64,000 nt of DNA from Nymphaea colorata. Taxonomy: Eukaryota > Streptophyta > Magnoliopsida > Nymphaeales > Nymphaeaceae. Every line of letters starts with the position of its first letter. Position 1 is the stretch's first letter. The translations under genes and the position numbers were made by a program. Under the pieces are notes generated by a model, which was not told the origin of the DNA, made no database searches, and saw only the letters and a program-made list of their open reading frames with translations. The stretch lies in the NCBI RefSeq assembly GCF_008831285.2, contig NC_045140.1, positions 1,219,528 through 1,283,527 on the forward strand, in the 5' to 3' direction. Below are positions 12,201-27,900 of the stretch, one piece after another.

Positions 12201-15200
12201 TACAAACAAAAATCTGATCCTTCCAGCTTATAATATCTGACGCTTACATCTGAAAATCCATAACAGAAGAACAGATCACTAGGTCTTTGATCCCATATCC
12301 GTACAGTTAATTATGCAAAAAAGTAGCTGAAAGTACCATGTCTCAGTTAGGAGTTTGCAACCCATCAAAGCTGCATATGTGCATAAAAACAATTACCAAT
12401 AAATAAGCCTATGCACATGAATATGTACACGCACACACACATATATATATAACAAATATACATGCACCCATATAGCGGGGTCACTGATTATGCAATAATG
12501 CAGAATGTTTAGCACATAAAACACCCGATTTATTAGCCACACGTCTTGACGTCTTAGCAGATGGGCATGATTTCCATCTTGAGAATGTTAAGATTGATGG
12601 TCTACAAACATGACCCTTTCTAGCTGCTCTCTACTCCATTAAAGGAATAGGAGTTAATGAAGAGAAAGATAGGGGGCAGTTAAGGTTTGTCACGTTTGCA
12701 TTAGCCAGAATCTAATTAATATCAATGTAAAATATCATACACTACTCACTAGAGATGCACCATCTTGTATTCATCATATGCTAGGTTTCCATAAAACTTT
12801 TATAAAAAATAAAATTTACACCTTTAGGTTCAAGGGTGTAATGCGACTATATCAGTGGTCAGGTCACATTTTACTCTTAGACTTTTGTATTAGGGACGTG
12901 AAATTTAAATTCATATAATGGATGCAATTTGATTACTGCATTTTTGTTAAATTGGTGATTCATGCTTGTGATTTGTTACTTTAGTAAGCAACTCATGCTT
13001 GTGCAACTCTTTTTCTTTTTTTCTTTTCTGTAGGAACTATTTTTATTATTTTTTCCTCTATGATTCTAACATGGCCTTTTAATATTAAAAATCTGTGATT
13101 TATAAATTACGTTACATCGAGCACCTAACTTTGAACCGAACACATCAAAGTTACATTACACACACACACACACACAATGCCAAGTAACAGATATAATAAC
13201 TCAAGTGAATCAGTCATGTAACAGGTTCAACTCTGAGAATGTGTCGTCAATAACATATACTGAAAAGTGATCCCAACCCCATCACAGCCAAGGGACTAAT
13301 GAAAAGAAAATTACAGTTAACTTCCAGGAGGCTGTATGAGACCTTAGCAGAAGTCTTTGGCATTCTGAGGTCAAGAGCAAAGTCAGCAAAATTTGAATAC
13401 CCTAACAATCGAGCTAACCTGTGTCGCAATTTCACCTGATGACAGAAATAATAATAATGATAATGATAATAATAATAAATCAAAGCAAAAGCAAATAAAT
13501 TTACTTCTTATATATCATATGCAAATCACAAATCATACAAGATTTTGAAGATGGCAGACATGGCAACAATACTTATGAATGATACTAGAACAATGATCAA
13601 CACGAAAGCCAAGGAGAGAAATGGTATGATAGAAAGATAATTGAGATAAGGTGCAAAGAGAACTTAGAAAACAGTGAACTCAAAAGATTGACAAACTATT
13701 GAAGAGACCTGTCTCAGTACAAGATTTCTTTATTCTTTATCTTTTTCTGTAGAGTGTAGAATAATGCAGAGATATCAAAAATGTTAGCAGCTACTTGTAC
13801 TCTTACAGATAATAAAGTAGTCCTAATGCATGTCCCATGGATTGCCTATTCTGCTTTGCACATCATGTACTCCTATAAATGTCACGTTAAAAATTCCAGA
13901 AAAAGTTTTCATAAATATAGGCCTCAAGGAGAGGAAATTAAGGCTGGCATCGGGCCACCCTAGCCCAATAAGGAGTCGAGCTCGGGCTCGGGCTGGGCTG
14001 CAGCCCATAACTGCGGCCTGGGCCCGGCCTGGCCCAATTAACATCAAAAAATAATATTTTTAAATATAAAATAATGTAGAAATATAATTAATTATAGTAA
14101 AATATATATATATATGATAATAATATAATAATATTAAATATAAGTTATCGAGCCACATGCCAACCCGGGCCAGCCCAATGGGTCCAAGCCCGAGTCGGGC
14201 TGGGTACCCGGCCCGGTGCCCACGCTTAAAAATATTTTGCTTTAACACCTTAATTTCGTCATGCTTCTAACAAAGGAAATTTGCAATTGCTAATGTAGCT
14301 CAGGAAAAAATATAGGAACATAGAATATGCTTGATTAATGAATGTCTCAAGTTGGTGAAATTTTTAAATACTGGCCCATAAGGTCCAAATCTTGACTCGC
14401 AGAAAAAGATAAGAATTTACATGTACATGTGTGTAAACATGCAGAGAGAGAGAGAGAGAGAGAGAGAACATGTTGCATATAGTGATCAATATCGCACACA
14501 ACAAAACTGCCAAGATTTATAAGAAACCAGCAACTATGCCTAGTAACTGTCCAAGGCAAGTTGCTTCCATGGAATATCTATGTAGCCAAAAGGTCACACA
14601 GACTTATGCCAATGCTTCCTTGACCAGCTTGGCTGCCTAGCTTAAAGCAACTGTCCGATTCAGGTGCCTGCCCACCACCCAATGTGGGGAATGCAGAGAC
14701 AAATGTATTTTCTTGTTCTTGTTAGAAAAACAAAAAGGTGGTTGGAACTCCCTTCTCTTCCTTTTTCCACTTCTTTTGCATATCTATCTGTTTCTTTAAC
14801 CTCTTTTTCAGCCTACTATTTCCCCCTCCTTTCACTTTTCTTATGTAGCTTCTCTTTTTTGCTTATTCTTACTTGAGAAGACCCAGCCCCCTTTTCTTCC
14901 TTTTCACCTTCCTGTTCTGCTTGTTCTTCTTTTTTATTCTTTTTTTTCCTTTGTTTCCCTTCCCTTCTTTTTACTTTTTTGCTATGATCCCCTTCTTCTT
15001 TCTTCTTAAAATCATCCTCAATTGATGTTATTTATTTTGTTTAGGCATTGCATTTCTTGATTACTGGCTATGAAATTTGACATGCTTAATCATTTGTTAA
15101 TATTAGGTAATATAAGCTATTTGAATATAGCACATTGGATAAATTTTGCAGTAACCCTGGTAGACCTTTAGTGTTAATTCACTTAAGTACTTATTGTTTG

Positions 15201-18200
15201 TGTTGTTAAATGCCTATATCTGTTCAAGTTTGTCCTAGTGTTATATTAATGCACATGATGGAATTATAAATTATATATGTACATCAGTTCTATAAAAATA
15301 CATGTTTGAACATTTAATCATGAATTTCCTTTTTGGCCTTTTCGTTTTGGCAACCACCTGGTCGTGCATAGGCACCACCTGGAGACTTTGACTACATGAT
15401 GAAATATATTGTGTAAGTAAGAACTACTAAAGGTAAAAGAATTGGGATTCACAAGACTCATATGATAGCAACACTCAAAATTACATGTGCAAAAAAGCGC
15501 ATGATCCACAAATATAGACAAGTACCAGTTTTTCCAAAATTTGCATATTATTGCTTCCACATCTTTGCCCACGTGCCACAGCTACAGCTTTTCTGGTTGC
15601 TCCGACCTACATGAACAATTATGATTCATGAAGAAACTGAGTGCATTAGGTACCTTAATACCTTGTGTGGCCAAAGCCTCACATAGCAGTTATTGTAGAG
15701 GGAAGCAACAGATACAAACATGAAGACATGCCCAAAAACAAAAAAAGAAGAAAGAAAACCTTTCCGGTTGTGATGTATCCGGGTTTGGTGTTGAAGATGA
15801 AACTCATCCTAACCCTATCTCAATGGTTCATCTCCAATGACAACACTGGTTGTTCAATGGTGTTCCATACTATGTCACGCTATGGATGCGGATGGGGCAC
15901 CGACATGGTGCTGGATGCGGTCAGAGCATGTGCAGTGCAGTCAGCCACACGGCAACATTACCTTTCACCTCTTTTCAATTAAAAAAAGAAATAGTTAATG
16001 AGGATTAGGATAATGGGCATTAGGGCTTGGTCAAACCCCATTCACCCATTTTCGATCTAATCTGTTTCAATTCCCTCCCTCTTCTTAGGCTCCTCTCTCT
16101 AGCCACGGTGCTCCTCTCAACATGTCCAATCTCTCTCTCTCTCTCTCTCCTCCCTCTTTCACATAGCCTCCTTGAGACATCTTTGAAGGGATTGAGGTTG
16201 ACCTTCAAACACAGGCGTCCAGGTCAACATCCTCATCCCTCCTTCAGGCATAAAGGGATGATGTCAATACTGACTGTGCTTAAAACTTTACATGAAAATA
16301 ACCTTGTTAAAAAAGTTTATTCAAAAAGGCAGTATATGACTAAGAAATGTAAAAAAATGAAAAGAGAAAAATTACAGATCATGGACAAATAACGGTAATA
16401 AATTAATAATGCTATAAAAAAGCTACATAAACCAGTTTACATACATAATATGACTATATAAAAATACAGCCACACTTGCAACTATTTTTTTTTTTAAATC
16501 ACTGAACCCACACCCACACTTGTGAGACATAGGTGCCATGGCTGCATTATTAGTGGAAGAGCGTGCCGTGGAGATTATGACGGAAGGTCCTTCCTGTTGG
16601 TTATGTACCGACAGTGAATTTGAGTCGTTAATGGCAGCATTGCATCTCGATGATGGGTAAAGCACTGCCAATAATTAATTTCATCAATGATGGTTGAAGA
16701 GAATATTCAGTCACATTGGAGAAGCCCCCAAATTTCTCATCAATGATGGTGTCTTAACATTTGCAGATTGAGGCTTCATCTCTAAATCTGAACTTTATGT
16801 GGTATTGGAAGAACCCATGAGGTCTTCATTGACAATGGCGGAAATGTTGTTGTCAGAATGGGGGCAAAAATTACCATCAATGTTTTTTGGAGTACAAGCA
16901 CAGAAGGAATGTTGTTGAGGCTTTCCTCCCAACATCAAAAGGGGATGGCAATGCTGAGCAGACACCAACAAATGGAGACTGCATCAACAGCCACAAACTC
17001 CAATAGCAAGTCGACAGAAACCTGTCAACAATCTCTGAGGTATGCAGTCTTAAAGTGGTGAACATTCTCTACCTCCAAACAATCGACAAAGATGATGTTT
17101 GTCGATGTTGACATTCAACATCGATGCCGAAACGATGGGATGCCCTAACCAGCCTAAGCACATGGGTGGAGTGCTCTAGCCCATACTTGTGTTGTTGGTA
17201 TTGCTCCAGAGAGAATGAATGAGGTGTGTAGCTTCATATTACAGCGAAAGGTGGAAGAAGAAGATGCTATTGAAGCAAAGGGAGTTGACACTCTCTGCTG
17301 TTGAAACACAATACAAGAGAGGCTGTTGTGTTGCCATAACAAATAAAAAAATAATCCCCAAAAAAAAGTTGCACTCCTCATGTTTCAACCTTATTTTCAG
17401 AAAAATAGTTCTGAAATTGCTCAACAATTATGGAACTATTTTCCTGCATTTCATGGCAGACTTCGATTTTTTTCACTTGCATAGTGGAATTCCAAAAAAA
17501 AAAAAAACAAGTTTAGAGTGAAATATTACGAATTTCAGGAGGGCATGACCCTCTAGCAAAAAGCCTCATTCAGAGGTTACAACTGCTAGTGTTCTTTTAT
17601 CTCTCTTCCCTATTCATTGAAAGTTTATATTTCTCTCTAACAGCAAACATGCTGCACATGATATGAGCAAATCGTCACTATTTAATAACCAACTTGTGTA
17701 ACTTCTCAGATCTAGAACTTCCAACAGACCTTTTTTTTATTTTTGGCACACAATTTTGTAAATTATTCTGATCTGCAAACAATCCACTCCTTTGGTTGAC
17801 TGCATAACTTCAACCAAATTTGAATGAGGACTGAATATATGATCACTTTAGTCTTGATTTTGACAAGAAAGGCTCTCAATCAAAGAGAATGAAAAGATGC
17901 TGTCAACTAAAGGAAAGTGGATCCTGTACATAGCAAAAAATTCTACATGCAAGCTTACAGGTCAAGCACAAATAATGAAAGAATATGCTATAACGCAAAG
18001 AGTGGCTTTGTAATGCCCTTTAAAAACCAAGTTTGGAAGTTTGATTTGATGTGTTTAGAACATTTAGATATGCCTCCCTTTGCTACTGAGCTGGGGAAGG
18101 TCGAAGTTAGCAGCAAAAATAAACACACATAAATTTTCAGAAATGCTTCATAGCAAGTGTGGAAAAGGTCTTTCAAAAGTACACTTAGTTGGAAGGCCAA

Positions 18201-18920
18201 GGTCAAACTTTATCTTGAATGAATGTAAATCCTTAAGAAACTTTTTGGGAACTTGTTTGTCAACCCACTACCCTGAATGGATTGAAATATGGTTGAAAAT
18301 TTCTACCCAGTTTAGAGCAAGAATTAGGATCTTTGGGAATAGACCTAGACGTATTTTAGAATTTTAAATAATGCCTCCCATGAAGAAGCTCAGGTTTCTA
18401 CCACTTACCCTGAGGGTTCACTGATTTAGCATTGACACAAAGGTTTACTTGGAGTCTCAAATGAGATGGATTGATATGGGATTCTGGAATCTTGAAAAAG
18501 GTGAGACTGCCCTCTCAAACCTTATGGTTTCTGCTTCTGCCTTGAACAACTTTATGGAAAAGCATTGATAGGCATGATTTACCCAAACGTAGTGCCGTAT
18601 AGACTGTACAGCAAGTAGTCAGAAGATCCAGTCAAGATGGCACAAGCATGGTAGATAATTGATACTTCTAATGGACACATTGACTCCAATACTAAATAGC
18701 CACGCATTGCATACAATGACAGGGGAGCTATGTCACGGGTGATGGTGTTGGTGCTTCTCCGACACAGCACATCCAGTTCGATCAACCGAACCGGGCCAAA
18801 ACTGACCATTTTAATTGTGTGCATAACTAAATTACCTCTGCAAAAAAGTTCATATTTAAATATAGATAAATAAGGCAACTAAACAGTTAAATAACTATGT
18901 AACAAGTGATTTATATACAT

Positions 18921-18951
<31 letters not shown>

Positions 18952-21900
18952 CATCCTCGCCGCACCCGCACCTAAAATTTTTTTGAAAAATTGCTGCATC
19001 CAAACCTGCACCAGTACCCGCACCCATGTGACATAGCAGGGAAGCAGGAAGGTGAAAGAATCAAAGTGGTAACATGCGACCACTTAGCTGCAACCAATAA
19101 GCTTACAATACCTAAAAGATTAATAAAAAGATAAAAGCAAGCAATTACATGCCTTACAGTGCTCCAGTATGGCTGATGTATGATGACTTCTCAAGCTGAT
19201 CTTTAGTTTACCATTCTCCTTCCTATCTAACATCTGGATACAAATTCTTTCATAAGTATCTACAAATGCTAACTGCAACCTGAAAAGCACTAAACTTAGA
19301 CATTTATGACATTGAACATCACAATGGACAGATTTAGAAAAATCCTAGCAAGTCCAAACTACTTGGAGAAAAATTTAAAATAACACAAACAGGAAGATGA
19401 GGACTGGCAAGAAGAGATGGCCAGAGCAAAAATCCTCGTGAGACTTGAAGTATATGGTCCCATATGCTAGCAAAATTCACAGAGGTTCAGTGGAAACTCG
19501 GATCAGTGGCATCATGTCCACATATGTAGAAGCATATATGATAGTATTTGTTAGACTCTTGCAAGCAACTCCATTCAATTCTAGCCCGTAAAACTCTAGA
19601 ATAAGAATAAGTTTATGAAAATCAGACTAAAGGGATATCCACTTAAAGAAAGAGAGATTTTAGAAGTTAAGTTATTTTATGAAATAACAGCATCAGATAT
19701 AGTTATGGAATTCTATGACAAAACCACAAAAAGATGCCCGAAGAGCAATGAAGTTCAAAAGACAACAAGAGAAAGAATATCAGCAAGTTCATAATGTCTA
19801 AATAATCTGTTCTAAGTAGCAGACATAGTTATCAGGTTCCCCAAAAAAAGTGTTAAAACAAATTCACCCACAAATAGGTCAAAAAACTGACTTCTCATTT
19901 CACTCAACTGTGCAAAATGCCCCAAAAAAAACTTGTAAACGTCTATTTTTGATATATGATAAGTATTCAACATGACATGCATATGGACATATGCTTATTC
20001 GGGATAATCTATTAACATCCAGATAATCTATTAACATCCACTAAATTTAGAAAAAAAAATCTGGAAATTCCTTGTAACATAAATGCTGCTATATAGCACA
20101 CGTGCATCACATCTTTTATGTTGATTATTGAAGCAGATAACCAGTAATCTTGACCAAGAATGAACATAACTTCTATCATACGGATCCACACTTGGGTCCA
20201 ACCCCAACTATAGTCTTAGGTCAACTGGGCTCCTGATCAGTCGTACCGTGTGGTTCTATATCATAAAAATTTGCTGATTAGAGTTGATGCGACCAGCACC
20301 TCAGCTCACAAGTAAAAAATTGACAGTGCATATTTGCTTCACTGGTTCCAGATCCTACAACTTTCTAAGAAGTACACCATCAGTTTGTCATACCTTCAAC
20401 TAACTACTGGGCTGTTGGTAACGGATGCAAATCATGTGATTATTATTGTCCTCTCCCTTACCACAATAGGCATATCCATCTGCTTCAGTGCTATCACTTT
20501 TGCAAACACATAAGCTAGAATATAGACTTTTTATTTTGAATTACAGCATTTGTATGTCACTGGAGCAACAGACATCAATTGATTCAACAACTGCAAGAGT
20601 ATGTCAGTCTGACTGAACGTAAGCAAATTAAATTACCAAATGAAAAACAAAATCAATTTGCCAACCTTGATAAACTCTGAAGGCATTCCAGCAAGCTGTT
20701 CTTCTGAAAACAGAAGGAAATCACAGTCCTCATCCATATTTTGTATGTATTCATAGCTTAGCTCATCTATTTTTTCCCTCAACCTGTCAAGTTCTTCTCT
20801 CTTGCTTGAAGCCAGGTTTACACCATTTCGCTCAAACTCTCTAAGCTGTGACCATTAGTAATCAGTAATAACATTAGGAGAAAAATAAGAATGAAGTGAA
20901 CTAGATAACACCTGGAACTGGTTGTGTGGAAACCAAGGCATATTAAGCCAATCAAGGAGAAGCAATTGACAGTGGTGAATAAAAAGAAGTGAGATACAAA
21001 AAGAGGAAGAGAGAGGATGTTGAGGCCAGAGATTTATTGTATTGATTATCACCTAAAAGGTTTGAGTCTATGACACCATTATGTACAAGAAAATAATTAG
21101 GGTGCAGAATCAAGCAGAACATTTATCTTGATTTTTATGAATGCAGACTTCATAATCAACCAGATAATAGTGAAAGAAAACGAGGTACTAGCAAGAATGC
21201 ATAGTGCTTATTTTTGTTGCACGCAGATATATAGGATAGTCAACATTTCAGTTTTATTAGATAAGCTTTCAATTACGAGAACCAGTGAGATTCTAACATT
21301 TGTCTATGCACTCAGAAGCTCAAGTCAAACAGGTTTTGCACAAGATCCTTAAGTGAACCAACATGTGATGAGAAGTAGCTCCAAAGACAAAAGGAAATTA
21401 ATGACCATATCTCACTAAAAAAGGTGGTATCACAATCTTCGGTCACTGAATCTTGATAAACCAAATAATCTTTCTTTGACATGAAGTTACTCTGGGAAAC
21501 GTTATATATATATATTTGGCCAAAAGACATTAACGGCTATATAATAAACCAAACCATCAGTAGTCATGCAACTGTTGAGTCCAAGACTTGATGGTGTTTA
21601 ATGTGATGTATTGGAAGCATGTCAAGATACAGGGTGATACAAGAAGGATTCTGAGTGCCAAAACATGTATATATTGTATATTTCAGTATTTATTTTTATG
21701 TATAATAACTTTGTCTTGTCCTGGAGGGCATTTAGATGATTCAGACCAACTACCTATTTGGGTGTCTAACAGCTTGAAATTCTAGCTATTCTTGGCACTC
21801 CCAGCGGCTAGTTGGGAATCGCACTGTCACTCCCTCTTGCATGTTTTAATGCTCAGCCTCCACTTGTGAACAAACATGTCTTTTATATGCATTTTCACTT

Positions 21901-24900
21901 TTCAATGTTCAAACAAAGAATTACTCCATTCAAACCTCGTGCTTGAGGGCGTTATCACAAATAATGTCCTCTCGAGCATTAATCCGGAAGCTGTTTTTCT
22001 CAGGCACATCTCAGGAACTCAAAAAAATTGAGAGGAGAAAAAAATAATAAATATAAAAAACCAAGTTTTCTACCTATCTTCTTTCAAAAACATTGATCAA
22101 AATTCAAAATAATTAATAATATATTTAAAAAACCTCAAGAAAAATAAAAAACCTTATCATTTCTTTGAAAAAAGGGAAAAACACAAGCAAGACATGTTTC
22201 TCTACATTTTGCCATTTTAATTTTCCAAATATCATTTTACCTTTCTTATTTTCCTTTACTTTTCTGTTTTTTTCACCTTCTTTTGAAAAAGAATGCTGAT
22301 ACTTGTGACAGTGCTCAAGACTATTTCTATTCTTGTGTATTTGGCTCTTGGCAACAGAGGCGGAGCCAAGGGCTGGCAATCGCCACGGGCCCCCCAAAAT
22401 TTGGAAAAATAAATTTACAACTTAAATTTTCAAAATTCTAATTTAGCCTCCGCAAAAATTTTGAAAAATATATTTGGGCCCCATGAAAAATTTTCAGAAG
22501 TTTCTTTGAAAGATTTTGGCCTAACTTTACCCTCTCTAGTGAACGTTCTTTCTTACAATACTTTGGTGATTATCTATATCAAAGTCTACAACTTGACACT
22601 AGAGGCAAGAAGGAGACTGAAAGCTCCATCAAGCATAAGGAAGAGGATCAGTAGCACCCAAAAAGGAGGCTAAAGTGTCATGTCAAGATCCTAGAACTGT
22701 ATGGTATTTCCTTTAGGAAGGAAGAACCTTTTGGAGTTGGAAATAGTTTCATATGATATTACGAAAATTTGGCTAGCTAACTATTTAGCTAAAAAGTTCA
22801 ATTTTCATAGATTTCTTTACAATGGCTTTAGTTTCACAGTTTCACTAATACACCACCAAAACTCCAATATCCTCTTTAGCCAATTGCAAATTTAGTAACC
22901 CCAGGAGTAGAGACCTGCCCAATAGATACAAAAAGGGGCATCAAGCCAGCTACCCGACAGGTACCCAGTACCTGGCATGACTTGGGCTAGGGCCCGGCCC
23001 AAAAATTGGGCACTAGGTTGGCCTGACTTGGCCCAAATGCCAAGTCAGTGTCTAGGCAGTCCTCTTCAATAAAAAAAAAGGAAAATAGAAAATGAGGAAG
23101 TTTGCCAAACTGGGGGGTTTGGAGAATCTCCAACTCGATCAATATGATAGAAGATAGACATGAAGAAAAAATCAAACTTTTAGGGCTAAATATTAAAAAA
23201 ATAATATTTCTTTCCTCAACGGCTTTAAGTTCCTCACCTTAGGCATTTGGACTATTTCCAGAACCTAGGTGCACTTTTAACTATGAACGACAGAAGTCAA
23301 AGAACAAGTTAAAGATAATATCTCATAAACTTCATGTCCATAAAATAGCAGGGGAATTAATAATCAATCATTATTTGCAAACAAAGAAGATTTATGAGAC
23401 CTACATCCGGTCATGTCAAATATACATATTGAAGGCAGACAGTAAACTTAGAAAAAATTTTCAGCAGCAGACCGCTGAAGGGTGCAACTACACATGATAC
23501 AATAGGAATCAGTACCAGGCAAAAAATGTAGCACTTAGATTCCGAACTCATCCATTCATCTCTTGTAGCCAAAGCTTTGACAGAACGATAAACATCGTCT
23601 CTCTTGCTGATCACCTTGCACAATATTCAGATATATTAGTTTATGATCCAAATGAACCAGCAAATCTAGCATGGTCTACATTGAAGGCATTAAGTAAAAA
23701 AGCACAACAAGGATAATTTTTCTGTTCCTCTTTGTTCCAAATCACAGTCATAATATCAGAAGTATTTTCAAATATCACAACAAAATGTCAAAAACCTATG
23801 TCACATAGGTGTAGGTATGAATGCTGATATGGTTGCAAGTGCAGACACCAGTGCAAAGCAATTTAAAAACCTTAGGTGGGAACATAACCATACGGCAAAC
23901 ACACTTATACACATATAGTTAGCAACAATAAGATGTTAAGCCAAACAAACACATACATTCATTATTTCTCTTGATAAAATATAGAATATATTAAAAAAGT
24001 ACAAAAATATGAGTCTATGGTGTACCTTAACCACACCCATATCCAGCCATGTCTGCACGAGTGCATGCCCTTCAAAGCATGTCCCCATGAAATTTTCAAA
24101 AACAAGTGAAATGAAAAATATGGGATAATATTGCAAAATTTTGAAAGGTGAAAATATTGTAATATTTTCACAAGATTTTAAAAAAATATTTTTTATATAT
24201 TTTATATTTTTAACGTTTTAATAACTATTTTGAATTTTTATGTGTAAAAAATTAGTAAAAAACTTTTATCTACACAATTTTATCTATTTTTTTATATTTT
24301 TAGATTTTTAAAATTGCCAATATTTTCTGAAAAAAAAAAACAAATTTTCCTATTAATACTTAAGGTAAACATCGCCAATAGAACCCAATAATGATATTTA
24401 TGGCTCAGTCTCAAATTGCATATGGGTGCATTCATAAAAATAAAAGATATATAAAGCTAAGAGGGACGAGTAATTACTTTTTTGGTAATAAGATGAAAAA
24501 GGAACATGCCAAACACAGTAACCAATACCATTCTTAGAAAAGTTTTTGTCAGGAGCTTTTCCAAGATGTAGTTTTTCTTGAGAAAATACCAAAACATTTT
24601 GGTAGTTCTGGAACTTACAAAATACAAGGACCAAAAATAGGTTTCATGATGATAGGTTTTTTACTACTTTTTCTTGTAAAAATATAAAGAAAGAAGAAGA
24701 ACATTTGGAAAAATTTTAAAAAGCAAAAAAACTTAGATACTTGACATATGAAAAGGGGCATTCTCGACAGTCTCAGAAGAATATCCAGAATACCGTGGAA
24801 TAATATTGCAAGTATATCACGATTTTTTTTCATTATTTGGTGATATTAGGAAAACACCTATATATTTGGCCAATGGTATTCGCTGGGTTCAAAAGATTGA

Positions 24901-27900
24901 AAGTATCATGATATTTGCAAAATATTCGAGACATCATGATCTCTGTTAAGATACAAGGAAGCCTCATAGCCGAATGTCTCCCTGTCACTCCTGGTAGAAT
25001 TTCTAATTATTCACATTCTTAGTTGTCAAGGGGGCTAGGAGCTGCCTAGGTGCCAGGCAGCGCCTGGGCATGCCTAGGCGCGACTAGCCTAAAAAGGCAT
25101 CCAAAAAATCGTTGCAATTTTGCTTAGTTATTAGCATGGTAGCAAGTTAGGATTAGTCAAAATCAACTTATGAAACATCAAAATAAAATGTTTAATGCAT
25201 TGACAAATAGTGAAATGCCAGGCAGGCTATAGTTGGGTCTGGTCAAATGCATTGACAAATAGCTTTAGGTTTTTCAAGATGCATTTGACAAATAGTGAAA
25301 TCCCAGGCTGTAGTTGGTTCTGGTCAAATGCCAGGCTTTCAACAATTTTCTGTGTATGGAGATTAGTTCCTCATAACAAGTAACAATAGAGATAGGATTG
25401 CATTCAACGTATGGAGACATAAAAGAAGAAATCAGTTACCAAAATTGATAGGATTGCATTCAAAGTATGGAGAGTTAGAAGAAGAAACCAGTTATCATAA
25501 AAGGTTCCACTGATGCAACAAGTTATAATATATACACAAACAAATATGGAACTCATAGATAAATACTGATAGAACACACAGAAAAACACTTTAAAGTTTG
25601 AACACTTTGAAATACATAATACACACAGAAACACTTTGAAAACATAGCAAACACTTTCAAGGTGAAAAGTCACCTTCCATGGACTAGGCATGCTGGCGCC
25701 TAGGTGCCAGCCTGGGCACTAACACCAAACCCCTTGCCTAAGTCATGGACGTAGGCTTGGGCTGTGTAGCTACACCTAGTACACGACTAAGCGTCGCCTA
25801 GGTGACGCCTTAACAACCAAGCTCACATTAAAGAATATATGTAATCCTGAGAGCTGGCATTATGGAAGGGGAAAAAAATACACAAAAGGAAATGATGTCA
25901 GCTATTTACAAGTAAAAAATGTCTGCTATGTGCAACTAGATTTAGTAGAATATACATCCCAGAGCATGGGTTCACCATCTAACCTTATTAAAACTTGGCT
26001 TCAAATGACTCAAGTTGAACCAAGTAATAGCCAAAAAGTAAATTGCTTGTTAGATGTATTTGGTCCAGCATAATATGGACAAAGAATTGGTTCCAGTCTA
26101 GCAAAATTTAGATTATGGGATTCATCAGCTAAATGTATTAGGTACAAGGCATCAAATTGAACCAATTTTCAATTGGGCTTCTACACATATCAGTCAGGAT
26201 CTGAGCTACCAAACCTAAAAGGAAGACGGTATTGCATTCCATTTTCAATCTGGAAGATTTCTAAACTCAGTTGATATGGTAATATTAATAAGCATGTACT
26301 AAAGTGAACGGTATGAACTATGGCTTCCACAGAGCTTTATGATGTAACACACCTATGCTCAGCCCTTTACTCAAGAAAGTATCCTATTATTATTCATGAA
26401 GGAAGTGAAGCAAAACCTAAGCAGAAACCTACATAGAAACCAGTGGCTAAACTATAATTGCAACATATATGTGATCGCATAAAAAGAATACTAAAAGATA
26501 AGGACACTGAGAACTAATGTCAACAACACAAGTAAATAGACCATAAGTGGATCGCTGAGTACTGGTAAGGAATGGCTCTTATTTCCTTTTATATCGTGTT
26601 TGTGACTCTGTGTGTGTCTGTCTTAGTTTGTTGTGTGCTGAGGAACCAATGGCCAGGCAGATGGGAGCAGCTTTTCAGTCAGAGTCATCACTGCCACCCC
26701 TGGAACTGAACCTTGAGTTGAAAATTTAGGGTCAGCTTAGGCACATTCCCACCTGACCTATATGTGGCTGGGACACTGGCAAATGTTGCCAAAATTCCTA
26801 GCTGCTGCTTCTGTAGTTCAGAATTTCAGATTGATTCACACAAGAGGAAAGCGTACAGATCCCACTTTCCATAGAGATATAAAGGATATACAAGGAGGCC
26901 ACCTGCACATTGAAAGGTGAGCGTCTATCTTTTTCTCAGCATTGGCACTAGCTTTGCGCACATCTTCTGAGCAAGAAACCATCTTGTGCAAGAGACAAGT
27001 TTGAATAAGTGGAAACTGCTCCGCCTCAAGCTCAGCTAATGGAGAGACGGTGTTCATATATGTAACCTGCAAAAGTTAGATACAACACGGTAAAGGAAGC
27101 CTAAGCGAAGCATAACCTTTATACGGGGAGAATCAAGAATGACTGCTGACTACCAAAGTATTTATTATAGTCATGCAACAAAATATTTATACTTCTAAAG
27201 TAACCAAGGGACATCTGGCTGATAAACGAGCAGTCCTAAACAAAAACAGAATACCGTACGTTCAGTAGATTGTCAAGTAAAATTACGATCTGAAGCCAAT
27301 CGCATATGGTTATTCATTTTGTACTAGTTTGATGAGCATGTAAGAGATCACACCAGAAGAATACAGACCATGTTTCATCTAAATACCCTTACGCATAGAA
27401 TTTTCATCAATATGATCCTAATTGCACGCTTCTAGAGGTGGCAATGACAAGTTTGGCACGACCACTTACCCTAGGAAAGCAACAAGGCACGGTATTTTCA
27501 TTCATGGTATTAACTCAATAACCTCAAGTGGGTGAATTCAAGTAACTCCGAAGATTTATACCATTGCCTCGTAAAGGTCGTAAACGTGCCCGAATGTCAA
27601 ACTGGTCTGGACTTTGGGCAGAAATTAGGTGATGTAGAAGAAAACAATGCCAAAGTGCACTTATTGATTCCAATTGTTCGTGCAGTGATGATACAATACA
27701 ACGCAATGACGTAACTTCAAAGAGGGTAAAGCCACCTTATGGAGCGGCACGGATGCCACAGAGTCATGGACCTCTTTCGAATTCGAGATAACGCGATCGG
27801 CGAGCTTGCTGATTTCCGAAGCCGATAGATTCACGCGAATTTGAAGCCCGGGCACGTCGCCTGCACCACCGAACAGAACCGCAATTGTCAATAATGGGAA

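Noticed and set aside
15665-15982. 105-codon plus-strand frame inside M3 peptidase intron 6
   Set aside because: No family similarity that I can see, and composition does not differ from the intron around it.
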